Assembly: GCA_903813345.2 (NCBI GenBank)
Contig: CAIIXF020000001.1
Span: 31,722,556 to 31,786,555, forward strand
DNA from: Owenia fusiformis
Lineage: Eukaryota > Annelida > Polychaeta > Sabellida > Oweniidae
DNA: 64,000 nucleotides
Reading direction: 5' to 3'
The notes under the pieces were generated by a model, which made no database searches, was not told the DNA's origin, and worked only from the letters and a program-made list of their open reading frames with translations. Below, in pieces: positions 12,301 to 27,300 of this stretch; position 1 is the stretch's first letter, and each line of letters begins with the position of its first letter. The translations under genes were made by a program, and so were the position numbers.

Positions 12301-15300
12301 AAAAGCTATAATTTTATATGCCAAAAATATAGGGGTAACTGTCCTTGGAAGATATAGTAGCAAAATAAACCGAAAATGATTCATAATTATAAGCATATAA
12401 ATGATTTTGTTTGTTTACCCAAGAAGTTAAAATAAGTTTTATAATCTTGAGTTGATTTACAAAAGACATGTTTATGATATAAAACTACTTGAGTTTATGC
12501 AAAATGCAACACTTCTGATAAATGATGCAAAGTGCCTACTGTTGTCACATCTGACCTGGTGCCTTGATTCCAAACAAAGCAAAGGGCAATATATAATTCA
12601 GCTGAAGTTTGAGTTGTAAAATAATAAAATTGCTTGACAGTGACGTAGGTGGTTTTGTAACAAATCAATACACATGCATTGCCTAATTTTGAATGATGAT
12701 GTATCGCCACTTGTATTGTTTTTGATGAGATCCAGGTGTTAGTTATGATTTGACCTATTTAGTAATGTGCATGTGCCTGGACTAAGATAACAATATTGCA
12801 GCAACCCATAGGCAAGAACAATAATCTAATCTTATGTGTTATTCCACATTAGCCCATCAACAGTTTAGCATTCCCTTTCCTTAAGCCATATGTGATAACT
12901 TGCAATTGAGTTATGTCAGTATGTACTACACAAACCCTCCCCCCCCCCCCGCCAAACCATTGCATCAAGTCAGCTCCCATTTAATCCCTGATGCGTGATT
13001 ATTCTTACTCCTCCCTTTCAATATTCTAATTTTCAGACAGTGTAGTCTATGGGCTAATAATAGATTAGCGTTTTTATTAGATGGCTTCAAACATAAACAT
13101 CTTTCAGTATACAGGCTTTATTTATGTTCTCTAAGACAAGCATGTGAAAGATATCAGGGAAACATGAAAGGCCTTACACCTGTAATTAGCATGGCACATA
13201 TCCAGGTTGTGCAAATTACAACCAGTCTCTGAGCTATATCTGCTGTTTTTACAAATGAATATCAAAACTGGACTGATAATTAGGATAAGAGGAAAGAAGT
13301 AACCTATACAGGTTGGACCAGCCATTATATGTCCATTGAGCATTCACACATTTCCATTCAACCATTCACAAGATGTACCTACATTCACATATGGCTCCCA
13401 TACCTCTAGAGCAATTTCAACATCAGTTATGCATTGTGAACTACATTTGGACATTGCGTTTTAAGCAGACACTTCCAATATACTGACCTCCCTCCATGAG
13501 CACTTAGGTTCAAATGCATTGGTCCCACAGGCAAACACTCCTCCTTCATTGTTGGTCAGTAGAACTTTAACAAAGTTTTCACAGCCAGTCTAAAATGACA
13601 TAAAAATTGGTCCATTTTCACAGGTCTGAGTATGATTTTTACAAATCTCATCTTATTCATTTATTTGAAATTAAGAAATCGTATCACTTTTTCACCTTGT
13701 AACACGCTATATTATATTTCTTGATGAGGTTAATTTTCTAATATTTATCAACTTACAGATCCTGGTCTTTTCTTGAGGCACATCTCCCTTTCAGTGTCAC
13801 TAATGGGCCATTCTACCTTCTCCAGTTGACTCAGGTCATCTATCGCTAATCTTAATAAATAATTTCTGAAAGCAAACATTTAAGATACATAGGATTGTTT
13901 TTAAAGATTTGTATATAGCTTCGTGTGCATTGCTTTCATTTTTTCATCAGCTTTTTTAAAACTGAAATTTTTACATAATAATTAGAAAACTCTACAATTT
14001 GACATTGTTTCTTTTTTAAAACTCACCTAGCACCAACTAAAAGTTGGTTATTTGGAATGTCGAGGGTTAATTGTGCAATGTCTGTGACATCTCTGCTATG
14101 GTAAGTCTGCACGGATCCTTCTTTCAGAGATTTTCTGAAGTCTGTAAGTACACAAAACAACAATCAAGATTAATCTCAAATGAATAGATGGTTGATATAA
14201 TGTAATTTCAAGATCAAAAAGAAACTTTATTAAAACTATTTCTACTGGAAAAACATTCTTAGGGGTTCCATTATAGTGTAACTAGTAATTACTGCCAACT
14301 TTCTAGACACTTTAATTAAATTTTTATTTTGCAATAAATTCTGATATTCGTGGTACTTCTTTATAAATGTATATAGCATGAATCAAGTTCATGTAATTAT
14401 AGATCTCGGTGTCCCCGTATGTTGTAATTATAAACTTCAAATGTGATTCAAGCCAGTTACCCTCAAACAACATCTCACTTAGTGTGATTAAACATGAACT
14501 GGGGAATGGTTCATAAGGGAGATGAAAGAATGTAGTATGTGATATTGTAAAGTGATCACCTGTATTATCTACAATAAGCCATCTTCAAAGACAATGTATA
14601 TTCATAAATCTCATAATCCTAGATAATCTCAAGGATTTTTTCAAGTGTCATTGATACATATTCAAGGGCTATACTATACATGTACAACAGTGTTTAGAAA
14701 TATCAAAAGCAACCTTATAGTAATAGTATATGACATATTTTGATGAATCAAGCAAAAAAGAACTTCAATTCATTTCTGGCCAGGGCCCAGTATGAAATAT
14801 GAAAACCAATGATAACTTTACTTACTTAATTACAAAGAGATGTTATTGCCTACTAAGATAATCAAGGGGTATTGAAGGAATCCACATGTTGAAGGTTTTT
14901 AAAGGGTTATTAATACTTATCCACCTATGTTAAGACAAATTACTCATCAGCAAAAAAACATCTGAAATACTCAAATGATGAAACATACTCCAAAGCATAT
15001 TGTAAATTATTCATCTGATCTGGCTCATCTGGCAACTTAGAGAATTTGTTTGACTGTATCATAATTGTATCGATTTAATCTGACTTTTGACGCAAGTGGA
15101 ATCAATGTCCCTCATAATTTTTGTCCTAAATTGGATGTACTTCAATCAGCTAATAGAAAGGTGCCTTCAGAACTACTCATGATAAGCACCTTTCATACTA
15201 ACTTACTAACTTAACTATAAATGAATTAAATAGAAAACCAAGTTAGGGAAGATCTGGAACAATTTTGCCTTATACTGGTTTGGCTAGACATTATATTCAT

Positions 15301-18300
15301 GGTTGAGTTTACTGACACTGTAAGGAGCGCAAAAAAAATCTATTTTTCTCAATTTGTTAGTAATGAAGCTTGACAACACAAAAGCGAATAGCTAACTAGT
15401 GATTTATCAAGATGATGTAAAATGCTTCAATATCTTGGCACTTTTGTAAGAGGTAACTAATTGCCTGATATACCTAGTCAATTCATCATACTTGTACAAC
15501 TGTGATCTCTTGAAAGACCCTTATCTTATATTGTAGAATATATATGCTCGATTTTACTTCTTCTGTGTTTATAAATTGACCACTTGTGATATTTTCTAAA
15601 TGTTATATATTATTATCAAACAAAACATCTCAAATTCAGGGTTTAGCATCTTCAACGGCTTCAACTGCTGAGATTCGACAAATAAAGCTAATATTTTCAA
15701 AGATAAGTAAATTCTTAAAATACTGACCTACTTATATAAGTGAACAGTGAGTAAGAGAATATAAGGGGTTTAGGTATCATAGAATATCCACTTAAAGCTG
15801 CAATATAATATATGATATATATCACTATCATATATTGAAAGTGAAAACAGAAAAGTTATTCTTGGTACTAAAAACAAAAAGCTTTGTTGTTTTCCAGGGT
15901 GTAACTTATAGAAATGAAGCATTTCTCAAATTCTCTTGTATAGTGACAATAGGCTGGAAACAGAGTGAATCTCATACAACAATGTCAGATACCTCTGTGA
16001 ACCAATTAGGTTAATCAATCCCAAAATGAAAAAATAGAAGACAAGATATTAGGTCTCTTCCCAAAACAGTGGTATAATACAGCAATTTATAATTTCATGA
16101 GCTTTAGTTTCATTGAGCTCATAAAGATGGAGCTGAATAAATGTTATATATGAACCACATAATTGACAACATAAATTCGACCTGGACTCATTTCTATTCT
16201 TGATATTTTGAATAATACTATCTGACACCTGTAAAAAAAACTAATTAAATGTTCCAGGATCATTCTTGAATTTCTAGCTATAGAGTCTATTCAAACTGGG
16301 TTGAATTACCCTTTGCTTGCTCTGGTGATAACCTTTACCCTAAAAAAACATATCTATCATGATAAACTTCAACTGAGATAAACTCATTTTTGGATAATCT
16401 ATAACTCCCGCAACTAGCAAATGCATTTAGGCAATTTGTGACTAAAAATCCTCAGTGAAATTAAATATTCCCTCAGTAAAACCAAATACACCTCCAGTAA
16501 AATCTTATATATTTACAATAAGCAAAGCCATGTTAAGTTCAATGTTAGTATAATATCCATCCTAACTTATCACATCATTAATATCATTAATCTAGTGCTT
16601 GCAGTCAATTAAATGTTTAATTGACTCCAAACACTTAGGAAGCCTGTGTTTTAACACTTCATAATTAACATTAGGGCATGTGTTCCCCTGTCTAGCATTA
16701 CCATGTCATGCCAAGAAGTTCTTGTAGAGTTGTGGTCAGCTGTGAACCCATGTGAAGCACTTTTTGAAATGCTCTTGTCTTTTGGGGTAAACATTTATTT
16801 TATAAAGAAAAGAAAAATACCTGACACTTGGTATATTATTTCTACCAAAACAACTTTTTATTAAAGATAAATAAAAAAACTAAAAAATTTGAGCTACTGA
16901 TACTACAAATGAGTTCTGAGCATGCAAACATTTAATACATTCAGTAATGACAAGATATAATAGACTACCTGATATATATCACAAACTCTTCAAATAGAGA
17001 GGTTAAAGAATGAAACATATAAAGATCAAGTTTTTCAGAATTTCATACTTTCTTCTTCCAGGCAACAAGTATATCAGAACATCTAAAAGCTTCATCAATC
17101 TTGGTCTATGATGACATCTTACAGAAGCATTCTCCATTGATGTTCATGACTTGTTATGATTTTATCTGGTTTTATCTACCCATAAAGACTACATGAGTAG
17201 AATATAAAATCCAAATAACTAGTTGATAAAATCTCAGACTGCAAACACATGCTATAAACCCCTGGATGAGCTTAACATATTTACTTCTAATCAAAATATT
17301 CATTTTAAACCATAAACTTTGCTTTACCAAAAGTGCAACCATTTACTATATGAATCGTTTAAAGGAAACTTCTAAAAAGTAATACAAAAGTCTGAGAAGA
17401 GAGGTGTATTAAAGTAGAAAGGTACTTATGAGGGAAAGCTTAACAAGCTAAAGCTTACTCCAACATTCTGCCAGAATAAACCAACTTCTATAATGATATA
17501 AGAGACAACTTAAAATTCTTGCTTCAAATCTGGCCTAGAAACTTCCCTGAACTATACAGTATACTCATACTCAAGAAAATGAGTTTGAATTATACATATG
17601 AGTCAATGTATTTTTTAATGCACTTTCTGATGTGAATGCACTTATTTGATGATACTGGTGCCTCACAATTTTTCAAATTAAACAGTGCCTAATTGGTTAT
17701 CACTGGCTGATATATCAAATGGCTGCAAGACAAAGTTCTGCATGTCAGAAAGAAATTAGTGAACATAAGATCTAGCATTTACATGCAATGATCTAATGTT
17801 ATGAGAAGATAAGTAAATCTTGTTTCCAATCCAGTTGCCACTTGCCAGATTCCTTCAATTTACATGGTGATTTGAAATATAATATCAAATGTTCTAATTG
17901 AACAAGCTACTATATTTTAAGGTTCCTCAACACAAAATACTCAACATTAAATTCTTATGGTCTTAAGCGTGGCATCAGTCTGAGTCTTGAATAATATCAC
18001 AGTAACCTTTTCCAAGAGCAACTTGAAATGTTCTGTTAATACTAGGATTCATCTGACATATCACCTTTATAATAAACATGTTCAATTTACTATGATCAGT
18101 CTTCTTTGAAAGAAAATGATAGGCAGGTGAGTATATTTGTAAATCACAATGTACTTGCAAGGTCAGCTTCTATTCCATTGTATATGTCTGAAGCTATAGA
18201 AATTGGAACATATGCAAGAAACAGAAGAAAGTGACAGAAAACAGATGTTGTATTTGTTTTTTAAATAAAAGTAACATATTTGAATATTGATTAATGCTAC

Positions 18301-21300
18301 TATATTCCTGCATTAGACATTCAAAGAATGAGAGACTTGTCTTAGACCACTGAATAATTAACTAATTCCACTGTACTGTGTATATTTTCAACAAATAAGC
18401 AAACTTCCATACAACTTTAGGCCAGACAAATTCATAACAAACATTTGCTAAACTCTAAATATTAAGACCCGGAACAGTCCAATAAATAAACAAAGAATTG
18501 ACCTAAATTATAATTTTATCAGCAAATCCCACTTTAATGCTCTTGTAATGATTTGTATTTCAGAAGTTCCTTTGTGGTTTTGGTTTTCTGAAAGATAATC
18601 AGTGTGCATGGCAAAGGTAAAGCATCAGAGACTGTGGTTCTTATGGCTACTCTGTGGTTACTGTAGTGACCAACATGCTGGTAACCATGGCTACAAAATA
18701 TAGGATGTGGTCATGTCAACCAAAACCAGACACATCTGGACCTATTCATAACACTTTGTAAAACACATCTTTTTATCTTAAATAGCCATTTAATGTCATC
18801 CCCATTAGAGAAGCAACCCCAAAATAACACTGGCATTTAAGTGTTTTTCATTTTGGGAAATACATATTTGACTGCAATGACCAAAATGGAAAAATGTGGC
18901 ATCTATATAACTAATTGTGTTAACAAACACTCAAGAACGTGTTTTAACATAAAAATATTTTATTACATCTCAAAACCTGCAAATGATATATAATCATTTC
19001 TATAAAAACTCAAGTACAAAATTTATTTGTGGTTTTCACCAGTTTTATGATTGGGAATATAGTACTTTGGGACAGCTGCAACAACTAAACCAAAATCTGA
19101 ACTCCAACCCCTCTGGGTCTTTCACTAAATGAAAATAGCTGTCTAAGATATATAATGAGGTTTAATTGATATTAATTAGAACTAATTAGTATATGTAATC
19201 ATCAAATGCATGACCTCTTTAGTTAACATAAAGCTCAGTTTGTCATTTTGTAATGTTGTCACTGACAGTTTGGCCCCTCTTCCTGGGGTATAGGTCTGAC
19301 AGGTGATAGATGTCTATTATATAATAGGAACAGAGCAACAAGTCCCAATACTCAGGGACCCAAGTTCTGAGAAACAGCTAGAAAGTGAAAATGGATATTG
19401 GAAAGTATTACGCGAGATTTTTTCAGTTCTTGTTGGAAAATAAGTTACTTTTATGATGTGGGGTGATATCTAGAGTTTGAGACTTGCGAAAATAAGATAT
19501 CTTCATCTTTATACCCCCCGCCCTATAATTTTAGGGGGGTCAGAAGAAAATAGACTTTAATTCATAACTTTGAAAGTATATGAGATACAAACTTAATTTT
19601 TTCACCAAAATTTATGAAATAACATCAGTAATGAAGAAAAAAATATTTTGAATGAAAAAAGCTAATTTGCATAATTTAACCCTTAAACTGCCATAAAAAC
19701 TAGTAAATGACGAAATGATGTTATATCACATTTACTGTTATTGCCTTCATATGAAGTTATAACTTATGAAATAATTCCTAAAAATGCATCTATATATGTA
19801 TAATAAATGTGCAAAATATTAGAAGTGTATCTTAGATAAAGACTGTGAAAAAAATTCTCCCCCTACCCAGATTTTTGAGGGGAGGGGGTCAAATAAAAAT
19901 GGACTTTAATTCATAATTTTAAAAGTATATGAGGTACAAACTTAATTTTTTCACCAAAGTTTATGTAATAACATCAGTAATTCAGAAAAAATATTTTTGA
20001 TACGCAAATAAGTTAATTTGCATAATTTAACCCTTATACAGTCATAAAAACTGTTAAATTACGATGCGATAAAATACGACATTTACTCTTATTGACCTCT
20101 CATGAAGTTTTAACAAATAAAGTAATTCCTAAAAATGCATCTATATATGTATAACAGATGTGCAAAATATTAAAAGTGTATCTTACATAACGACGCTGAA
20201 AAAAATTTGTCCCCCTACCCAGATATTTGAGGGGGGTCAAATGGAAATGGACTTTAATTCATAACTTTGGAAGTATATGAGGTACAAACTTAATTCTTTC
20301 ACCAAAATTTATGTTATAACGTCAGTAATTCGGAAAAATATCTTGATATGAAAATAAGCTAATTTGCATAATTTAACCCTTATACAGTCATAAAAAACGT
20401 TAAATGACAAAGTGATGAAATACGACTTCTATGAAGTTATAACTTGTGAAATAATTCCTAGAAATACATTTACAACAGGTATGCACAATATAAAAAGGGT
20501 ATTGTATATAATGAGTGTGAAAAAAATCTCACACCCTACCCTAATATTTTAGGGTTGGGGGAAGTTAATAAACTTTGATTCATAACTTTGAAATCGTATA
20601 AGAAAGAGCTTATACATGTATTTCTTCGCCAGAATATTGAGAAATCACATCAAGAATGAAACAAATATTACATGGAAACAATATTATACTAGTAGTAGTA
20701 GTAAATTTATTAATTAAAGTCTAACGCACTAAAGATGTTACATTAAGATACATACATGAATTAAAACAATTCCTGGTTGATGCCGACCTATTAGAGACCA
20801 TCGCATGTAACTATTTCACGACTTTTGACTAACATATTTATCATACATTTTCCAAGTGTCCTTTGAACAGTTTTTTTTCATTCATTATTATGCAATATTT
20901 TCCTAGACTTGTATACATGTAAAAGTCACTATGGATATCAGTCATTTAGGCAAACAGACTTAATCGTTCATTTTCAAACATATGACATTCTACTTTAAAG
21001 TGAGTTTCTGTCTCCATTGACTGTCCACATGGGCACGATCTCTGGTCTAGGGGAGTTGCGTTATTTTTGTTTATATTTCAATATAAAAACAAACCATCAT
21101 TGGATGTATTACACTTGTTTGCAGCATCCAAAATGATATTAGAGCATTACCACTTATTATGGATGCATTTTTGGTTTATAACAATTATATATTTCAATGA
21201 ATGCTGAAAAACCACTTTTTGAGATTCCAGAGCCAGGGAATGGATTTGGATGTCAAGTGGTTCATATTACTCTTGAGACCATTAAAATGACCAAAAAACC

Positions 21301-24300
21301 GAAACTTGATATAACAAAAATCCCAAAGTCATTTTGCACATGCAAACAATACAAGGACAAAGCAATATGTTAAACCACTTGCTCATGTGCCACTGCAGGT
21401 ACAGAATGTTTTGCTGCATGTTCATGCGGCTCAAAGGAAAGTGAGTGTGGACGGGAATAAGTGGATTAACCCAAATATATATGATGACATTTTCACTGCA
21501 TCAGGTACCTACAACCTAGAATATGACACCAGTCCTCACAGTGACTCTGATTATGGTTCAATAAACTTTAGAATTGTTATGGTTACCTTTTTAAGGGTTA
21601 TTCTGAAACATTGCAAGTTCAATTCAACTCAATTTATTCATACATTTAATCATTATGTGTACACATATTATTAAGAATAGGTGGCACCACAGGTGATGCT
21701 TAAATACCCGTACATATAGTAGTTAAATCATGAAGTACATGTATATCATTATGTTGTCAACGAATCAAACCGGAATGTAATCACAAAAGTTAGATTATAA
21801 TAAATAAAGGTATGGGGGATCCATGATGCTCGTTTCATTTGAAGCCAAGAAGGTGCCATATGCCATGGGGAAATTTTATGAATGTGTAGCTTCATTAATT
21901 ATTATTTAAAGATGCCAGGCTACCGCATTGACGCAAATAATCTTTAAAAGTGTGATTCTTATAAAATATTAGTTATTATTTTACCTTCCCCAAGGTTGGT
22001 ATGGTCAGAATTATTATTTTAGATCTTAAGTAGTTTGGAGCAGCCCCAAGGTTGGCCCATGTACCTCCCTTGAGAGCCTACCCTTCTTACTGAAGAAAGA
22101 AGAAATGATATAGTCAACTAATGATTAATAAGCTAAGAGAATATGCTTCTTCAGTTTTGATTTCAGAAAAGAAGTGGAATTTGACTTTTTTATTTCTTCT
22201 GGGAGATTGTTCCATATGGAGTAACCACTAAAGGCTATTGTTCTTTTGCCATAATTTTCAGTTTTGCTTTAGGAAGGGTGAAGTTTGATTTGCCTCTAGT
22301 ATTATATCTATGAAAATCTCCATGGGTATTGAAATAGTTGGGAAAAATAGCTTCATAATTGTTGATATCATTTTTCCATTTAAATGCTAGTATTAAGAAA
22401 GGATATATTGTCACAGTCCTTACTTCATGTGAAGTCAATTTCAGTATAGAACCACTTTGCCTTATAATGATTCTCATGACTGTTTGAAGCTTAAATTATG
22501 CAAATTAGTTGAAATATAGTATTGTCCCCATGTAATATTCGTTTCATTATTGATGTGATTTCTCAATTTTCAGCGAAGAAATATAAGCTCTTTCTTAAAT
22601 TATTTCAAAGTTATGAGTTAAAGTCTATTATTTTCTTTAACCCCCCCCCCCCGAGCCCTCAAAATTATTAAGGTAGGGTGTAAGATTCTTTTCACACTCA
22701 TTATATAAAATAACCTCTTTATATTGTGCATATCTGTTGTACATTTTTTCTCAAAGTTATAACTTCATAAGAAGTCAATTAAAGTAAATGCCATATTTTA
22801 TCACTTCGTCATTTAACGGTTTTTATTACTTTATAAGGGTTAAATTATGCAAATTAGCTTATTTGCATATCAAAAAATATTTTTTCTGAATTACTGATGT
22901 TATAACATAAATTTTGGTGAAAAATTAAGTTTGTACCTCATATACTTCCAAAGTTATGAATTAAAGTCCATTTTCATTTTGACCCCCCCTCAAATATCTG
23001 GGTAGAGGGAGAATTTTTTTCACAGTCGTTATGTAAGATACACTTTTAATATTTTGCACATCTGTTATACATATATAAATGCAACTATATGAATTATTTC
23101 ATAAGTTATAAATTCATGAGAGGTCGATTAAAATAAATGTCGTATTTTATCGTTTTGTCATTTAACGGTTTTTATGACTGTATAAGGGTTAAATTATGCA
23201 AATTAGCTTATTTGCATATCAAAAATGTTTTTTCTTATTTACTGATGTTATTACATAAATTTTGGTGAACAAATAGGTTTATACCTCATATACTTCCAAA
23301 GTTATAAATTAAAGTCCATTTTCAGTTGACCCCCCTGAAATATCTGGGTAGGGGGAGAAATTTTTTCACAATCTATATATAAGATGCACTTTTAATATTT
23401 TTCACATCTATTATACATATATAGATGCATTTTTAGGAATTATTTCATCAGTTATAACTTCATATGAAGGTAATTACAGTAAATGTTGTATATTATCATT
23501 TTGTCATTTAATAGTTTTTATGGCGGTTTAAGGGTTAAATTATGCAAATTAGCTTATTTTTGTTCAAAATATTTTTTTCTCCATTACTGATATTATTTTG
23601 TAAATTTTGGTGAAAAAATTAAGTTTGTATCTTATATACTTCCAAAGTTATGAATTAAAGTTTATTTTCTTTTGACCCCCTCCCTTCAATTTTAGGGTGA
23701 GGGGAGAAATATTTTTCACAGTCGTTATGTAAGATACACTTTTAATATTTTGCACATCTAATATACATATATAGATGCATTTTTAGGAATTATTTCATAA
23801 GTTATAACTTCATATGAAGGCAATTACAGTAAAAGTTGTTTATTATCATTCCGTTATTTAATAGTTTTTATGGCGGTTTAAGGGTTAAATTATGCAAATT
23901 AGCTTATTTTCGTTTGAAATATTTTTTCTGCATTACTGATGTCATTCTATAAATTATGGTGAAAAAATTAAGTTTGTATCTCATTTACTTCCAAAGTTAT
24001 GAATTAAAGTTTATTTTCTTCTGACCCCCCTGAAATTATAGGGTGGGGGGTATAAAGATGAGGATACCTTATTTTCGCAAGCCTCAAACTCTAGATATCA
24101 CCCCACATCATAAAATAAATATATTTTCCAACAAGAAAATGAAAAAATCTCGCGTAATACTCTCCAATATTCAAAAACAAAAATATTCAGGCTGGGTCCC
24201 TAAGTACAATGTAGCAAGTAGTTAGTGAACTGAGTATTTTAGCTCAAGATGAAACATAAAAACTTGACTATGAGTCTTTCTTGCTATGTAAGTTTAAACC

Positions 24301-27300
24301 AAGCATAAAATTAGCTCAAGAGATATGTTTCTAAGAGGCTATCATCTCCTAGCCTTTTACTAGATAGCATTTATCCTTTATGGAGCCTCTCTGGTCATGA
24401 ATGTAAAACCCTACATGAGACAAACAGCAATACTTTCAATGTAAATCTTTACAAGAATACTATAGTGTTTATTGTTGATGAAGGTCTAGTGGTACATTTT
24501 GTTGCTCATGGAAACTAAGACCACTCAAACATTGTTCCTTTAAATGTAAAACAGCATATGGAAAAGTCAATAGAACATCTTTTCTTTGCTCCTTTTGTTC
24601 CACCAGAAAGTCCATCTCTAATAATGAAATATCAACTGAAACATGTTGCATTGAGCTGCATCAGTTGGCACTGGGCCATCACTCTAAATTCAACAAGACT
24701 CTAAGTTGAAAGGTTGCGTGTTCTCCCATACATCAGAGAAGTCAAAACAATAAAATACTTATTAGTGAGTAGGCCATTATAGAAGAAACTGGCACAGAAT
24801 ATCATACAGAAGTACATTCACTTCATAAGAGCACATAGATGGTTTATCTTAATTTCCCCATAATAAAAAACTGATCTAATAGACAAAAATAATTGAAGAT
24901 TCAAAGGGAAATGTATTATTGTTAGTAAAGAAAGTTAGACCATCAATCCCAGAATGCATTAAGCAATGATCAGATTGAGTGTGGGATACATACTCTTCTT
25001 GCAAATGGTACAATGAGTTGAACTAAAACAGGAATTTGAGGCAAGTATTCACCTGAGCTTTCAGGTAGAGTAGAGTTTTCTACACATTCAATCATCAAGA
25101 CATATGCTACTGAGTGAACAATCAGGAATTGCTGAAAGTTTCTAGTTGTGGAAGAGAATTGTTTTTTTATTCTATGAATACAAACCATTTCCACATTTCA
25201 TTCAGTAAAAGAAAGAAAATTAACCTGAATCATTTCCTCAGATTTGTATACTAACATATTAGATTGTTGAAAAGTACAAAGATTTAATAGACAAATTTAC
25301 AGAGATAAATAGCACCTGATCCTTGTAGACTTATCTGACCCTATAAATACATCAAATGATTTTCACTTAGCCCAAATGCACACTTATGTAGCCCCCAAAC
25401 ATACTTGACCACTTGAGACTACCCACACAAACAACACAGCCGGTCCATCCAGGGGCAATCCTTGCTGAGAATAGCTACCAATAAAGCACAGAGGGAGGTA
25501 GTCTTGCATCAAGTTGTTAGACTGCCCCCCCCCCCCCATCTGCTTCACCTTTTGTGGAGGCAGGTAAAAAATAAAAAATAATAGAACTACTGTAATTAAG
25601 CGCTGTAAATGATTTCGACGGATCTTTCCAGACCGTATAATTGTGTTTTAGCACCTAAATGAAATTGACTCCAATTTTTGTAGCAATGGAACCTGAGAAC
25701 ATGTCCTTGGTATTCAACTTCCCAGATAAGTCAAAATTGATTTCTTGAGTTTGACAGAAATATACGCAAATATTATCTAATGTCCCAAAAGTGAGCTAAG
25801 ACGAGATAATATGACATATTGACTCAAAGTAAACCTTCTCTAGGTTCACATATAGTCACAGAAATCTTACTTCTTCAATTCAAGAGAATTCTGTACTTGA
25901 CAGCTAAGATGGATATCTATTCTAAATGATCCTTGACTCAGGGTACCAATTAGAATAGAAAATGAACAGAGGCTAAAATTTATACCTGCCATTTGCACCC
26001 CTTGACATGTTAGCGTAGTAAACTGGCTTGAAAATGCTTCTAAATGCCAAAGTCATTAATATTTTCTGTTTTTACAGTCTACATCTGTATTATATAGGGC
26101 TTGAATATAATGGTTAATAAATCAAAAGTTTTAGAGTTTTGTATTTGTTGTTTTTATTTACCCCAACAGGAAAGTAAAACAAGTTTACATATTCATTCTA
26201 AATCAAATCAAATCAATATTCTTCATTGACAGCATCAGAAAAAAAATCTTTCCATCCGTGAAGAAATGGGTTTATCCTTATAAAGCTTGTCTATAATCTG
26301 GATGTAAAATACAAGGCCTCACATGGTCATAATCAGAATCAGAGCAGAATCATCCTTGGATGTAGGATGCTGAGATACCTCTCTATCATGTCTAAAGGAA
26401 CATCTTTAAGGCAGTTTTTGTGAAAGATGTCTATAAAGGAGAATCTGAAGTAGCAAGAGGTAGACAGAAGGGAATTCTAACATAATGAGGTTACCATCAC
26501 AGAATAGTTCATGTCCCTTAGACCATCTAATGAAAGACACTGACATCCCTTTGATGCCAAATGTATTCACTTCAAACCCATCTTAGAGAATGCAATCATT
26601 ACTAACATACGGTTTTCAGTTGAATATACAAATATATCATATGTATATCTGGCAGGTCTGACTACCATGTCAAGAGAGACTGAACATTGTTGGGTAGTGA
26701 ATAAAATTAGGTTAATAGACCCTTTTAGGAGCCCCTTACCCTAAGTTCATATTCTTGTACTCCTTGCTATATTTATTCATAATTTCAGTTTACAATTAGG
26801 ATTGCAGGCTCTACAAAGAGAGGTCGTGGTAATATAGTTTAAGAAATAAACTGAATAAGAACCACCTGAATTTCAACAAGAAAGAAGTTCCTTGTTCATT
26901 CTCAAGTGAATTTTCCAAGTGGTGATTTATCATTGATGTTGATAACAAATGTACATGAAATGTGCTTTTTCTTATATTATAATATTTGTAAAGGTATATA
27001 CATAAAGATGGATATTATTGTACAGTAATATTCTAAAAGCAGCATTTCTCACAATGTTTCTTTATGTTTTTGTTTTTTCAAACATGATTTTGTGATTCAA
27101 AAGAGTTTTGTCAATTCTATTAAAAACATGAACAAAACAGAAACATTGATATTGTATTAATTCTAAGTGAAGAATTTGTTCCTTTATTGTTACAAAACCC
27201 CTTGATGAAAACCGACAATACACATTTGACATTTGAAAACTGACTACTAAAAATGAGCATTTATACAAACGTGATTTGAAAAATGTGGAACTCTCTTCCT

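Larger units (their letters stand above)
9822..13487 (-). other. Sema5: Sema5 intron 4
   Basis: 3.67 kb intron. It holds a 31-bp direct duplication (10987-11047) and a 12-C run (12939-12950); otherwise unremarkable AT-rich sequence. Confidence 0.85.
19351..24204. mobile_element. Foldback (long inverted repeat) DNA element, ~4.85 kb
   Basis: The two ends are inverted copies. The left reads CTCAGGGACCCA and the right complement CTTAGGGACCCA, each next to TA, which could be a TA target duplication (19349-19350 and 24205-24206). The arms run 19351 to about 20690 and about 22495 to 24204. They are conserved for over 1.3 kb, including ATTACGCGAGATTTTTTCA and GTGGGGTGATATCTAGAGTT near the termini. 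Each arm is built from tandem units of about 346 bp. The 1.8 kb centre holds two LINE 3' ends and a Cys-rich protein fragment, and no recognisable transposase, so the element is non-autonomous. Foldback elements of this structure are known from flies, sea urchins and other animals. A family cannot be named. Confidence 0.85.

Noticed and set aside
21387-21674. A 95-codon plus-strand frame inside the foldback element
   Set aside because: It overlaps the Cys-rich CXC fragment in another frame and ends in the LINE B tail; probably a shadow.
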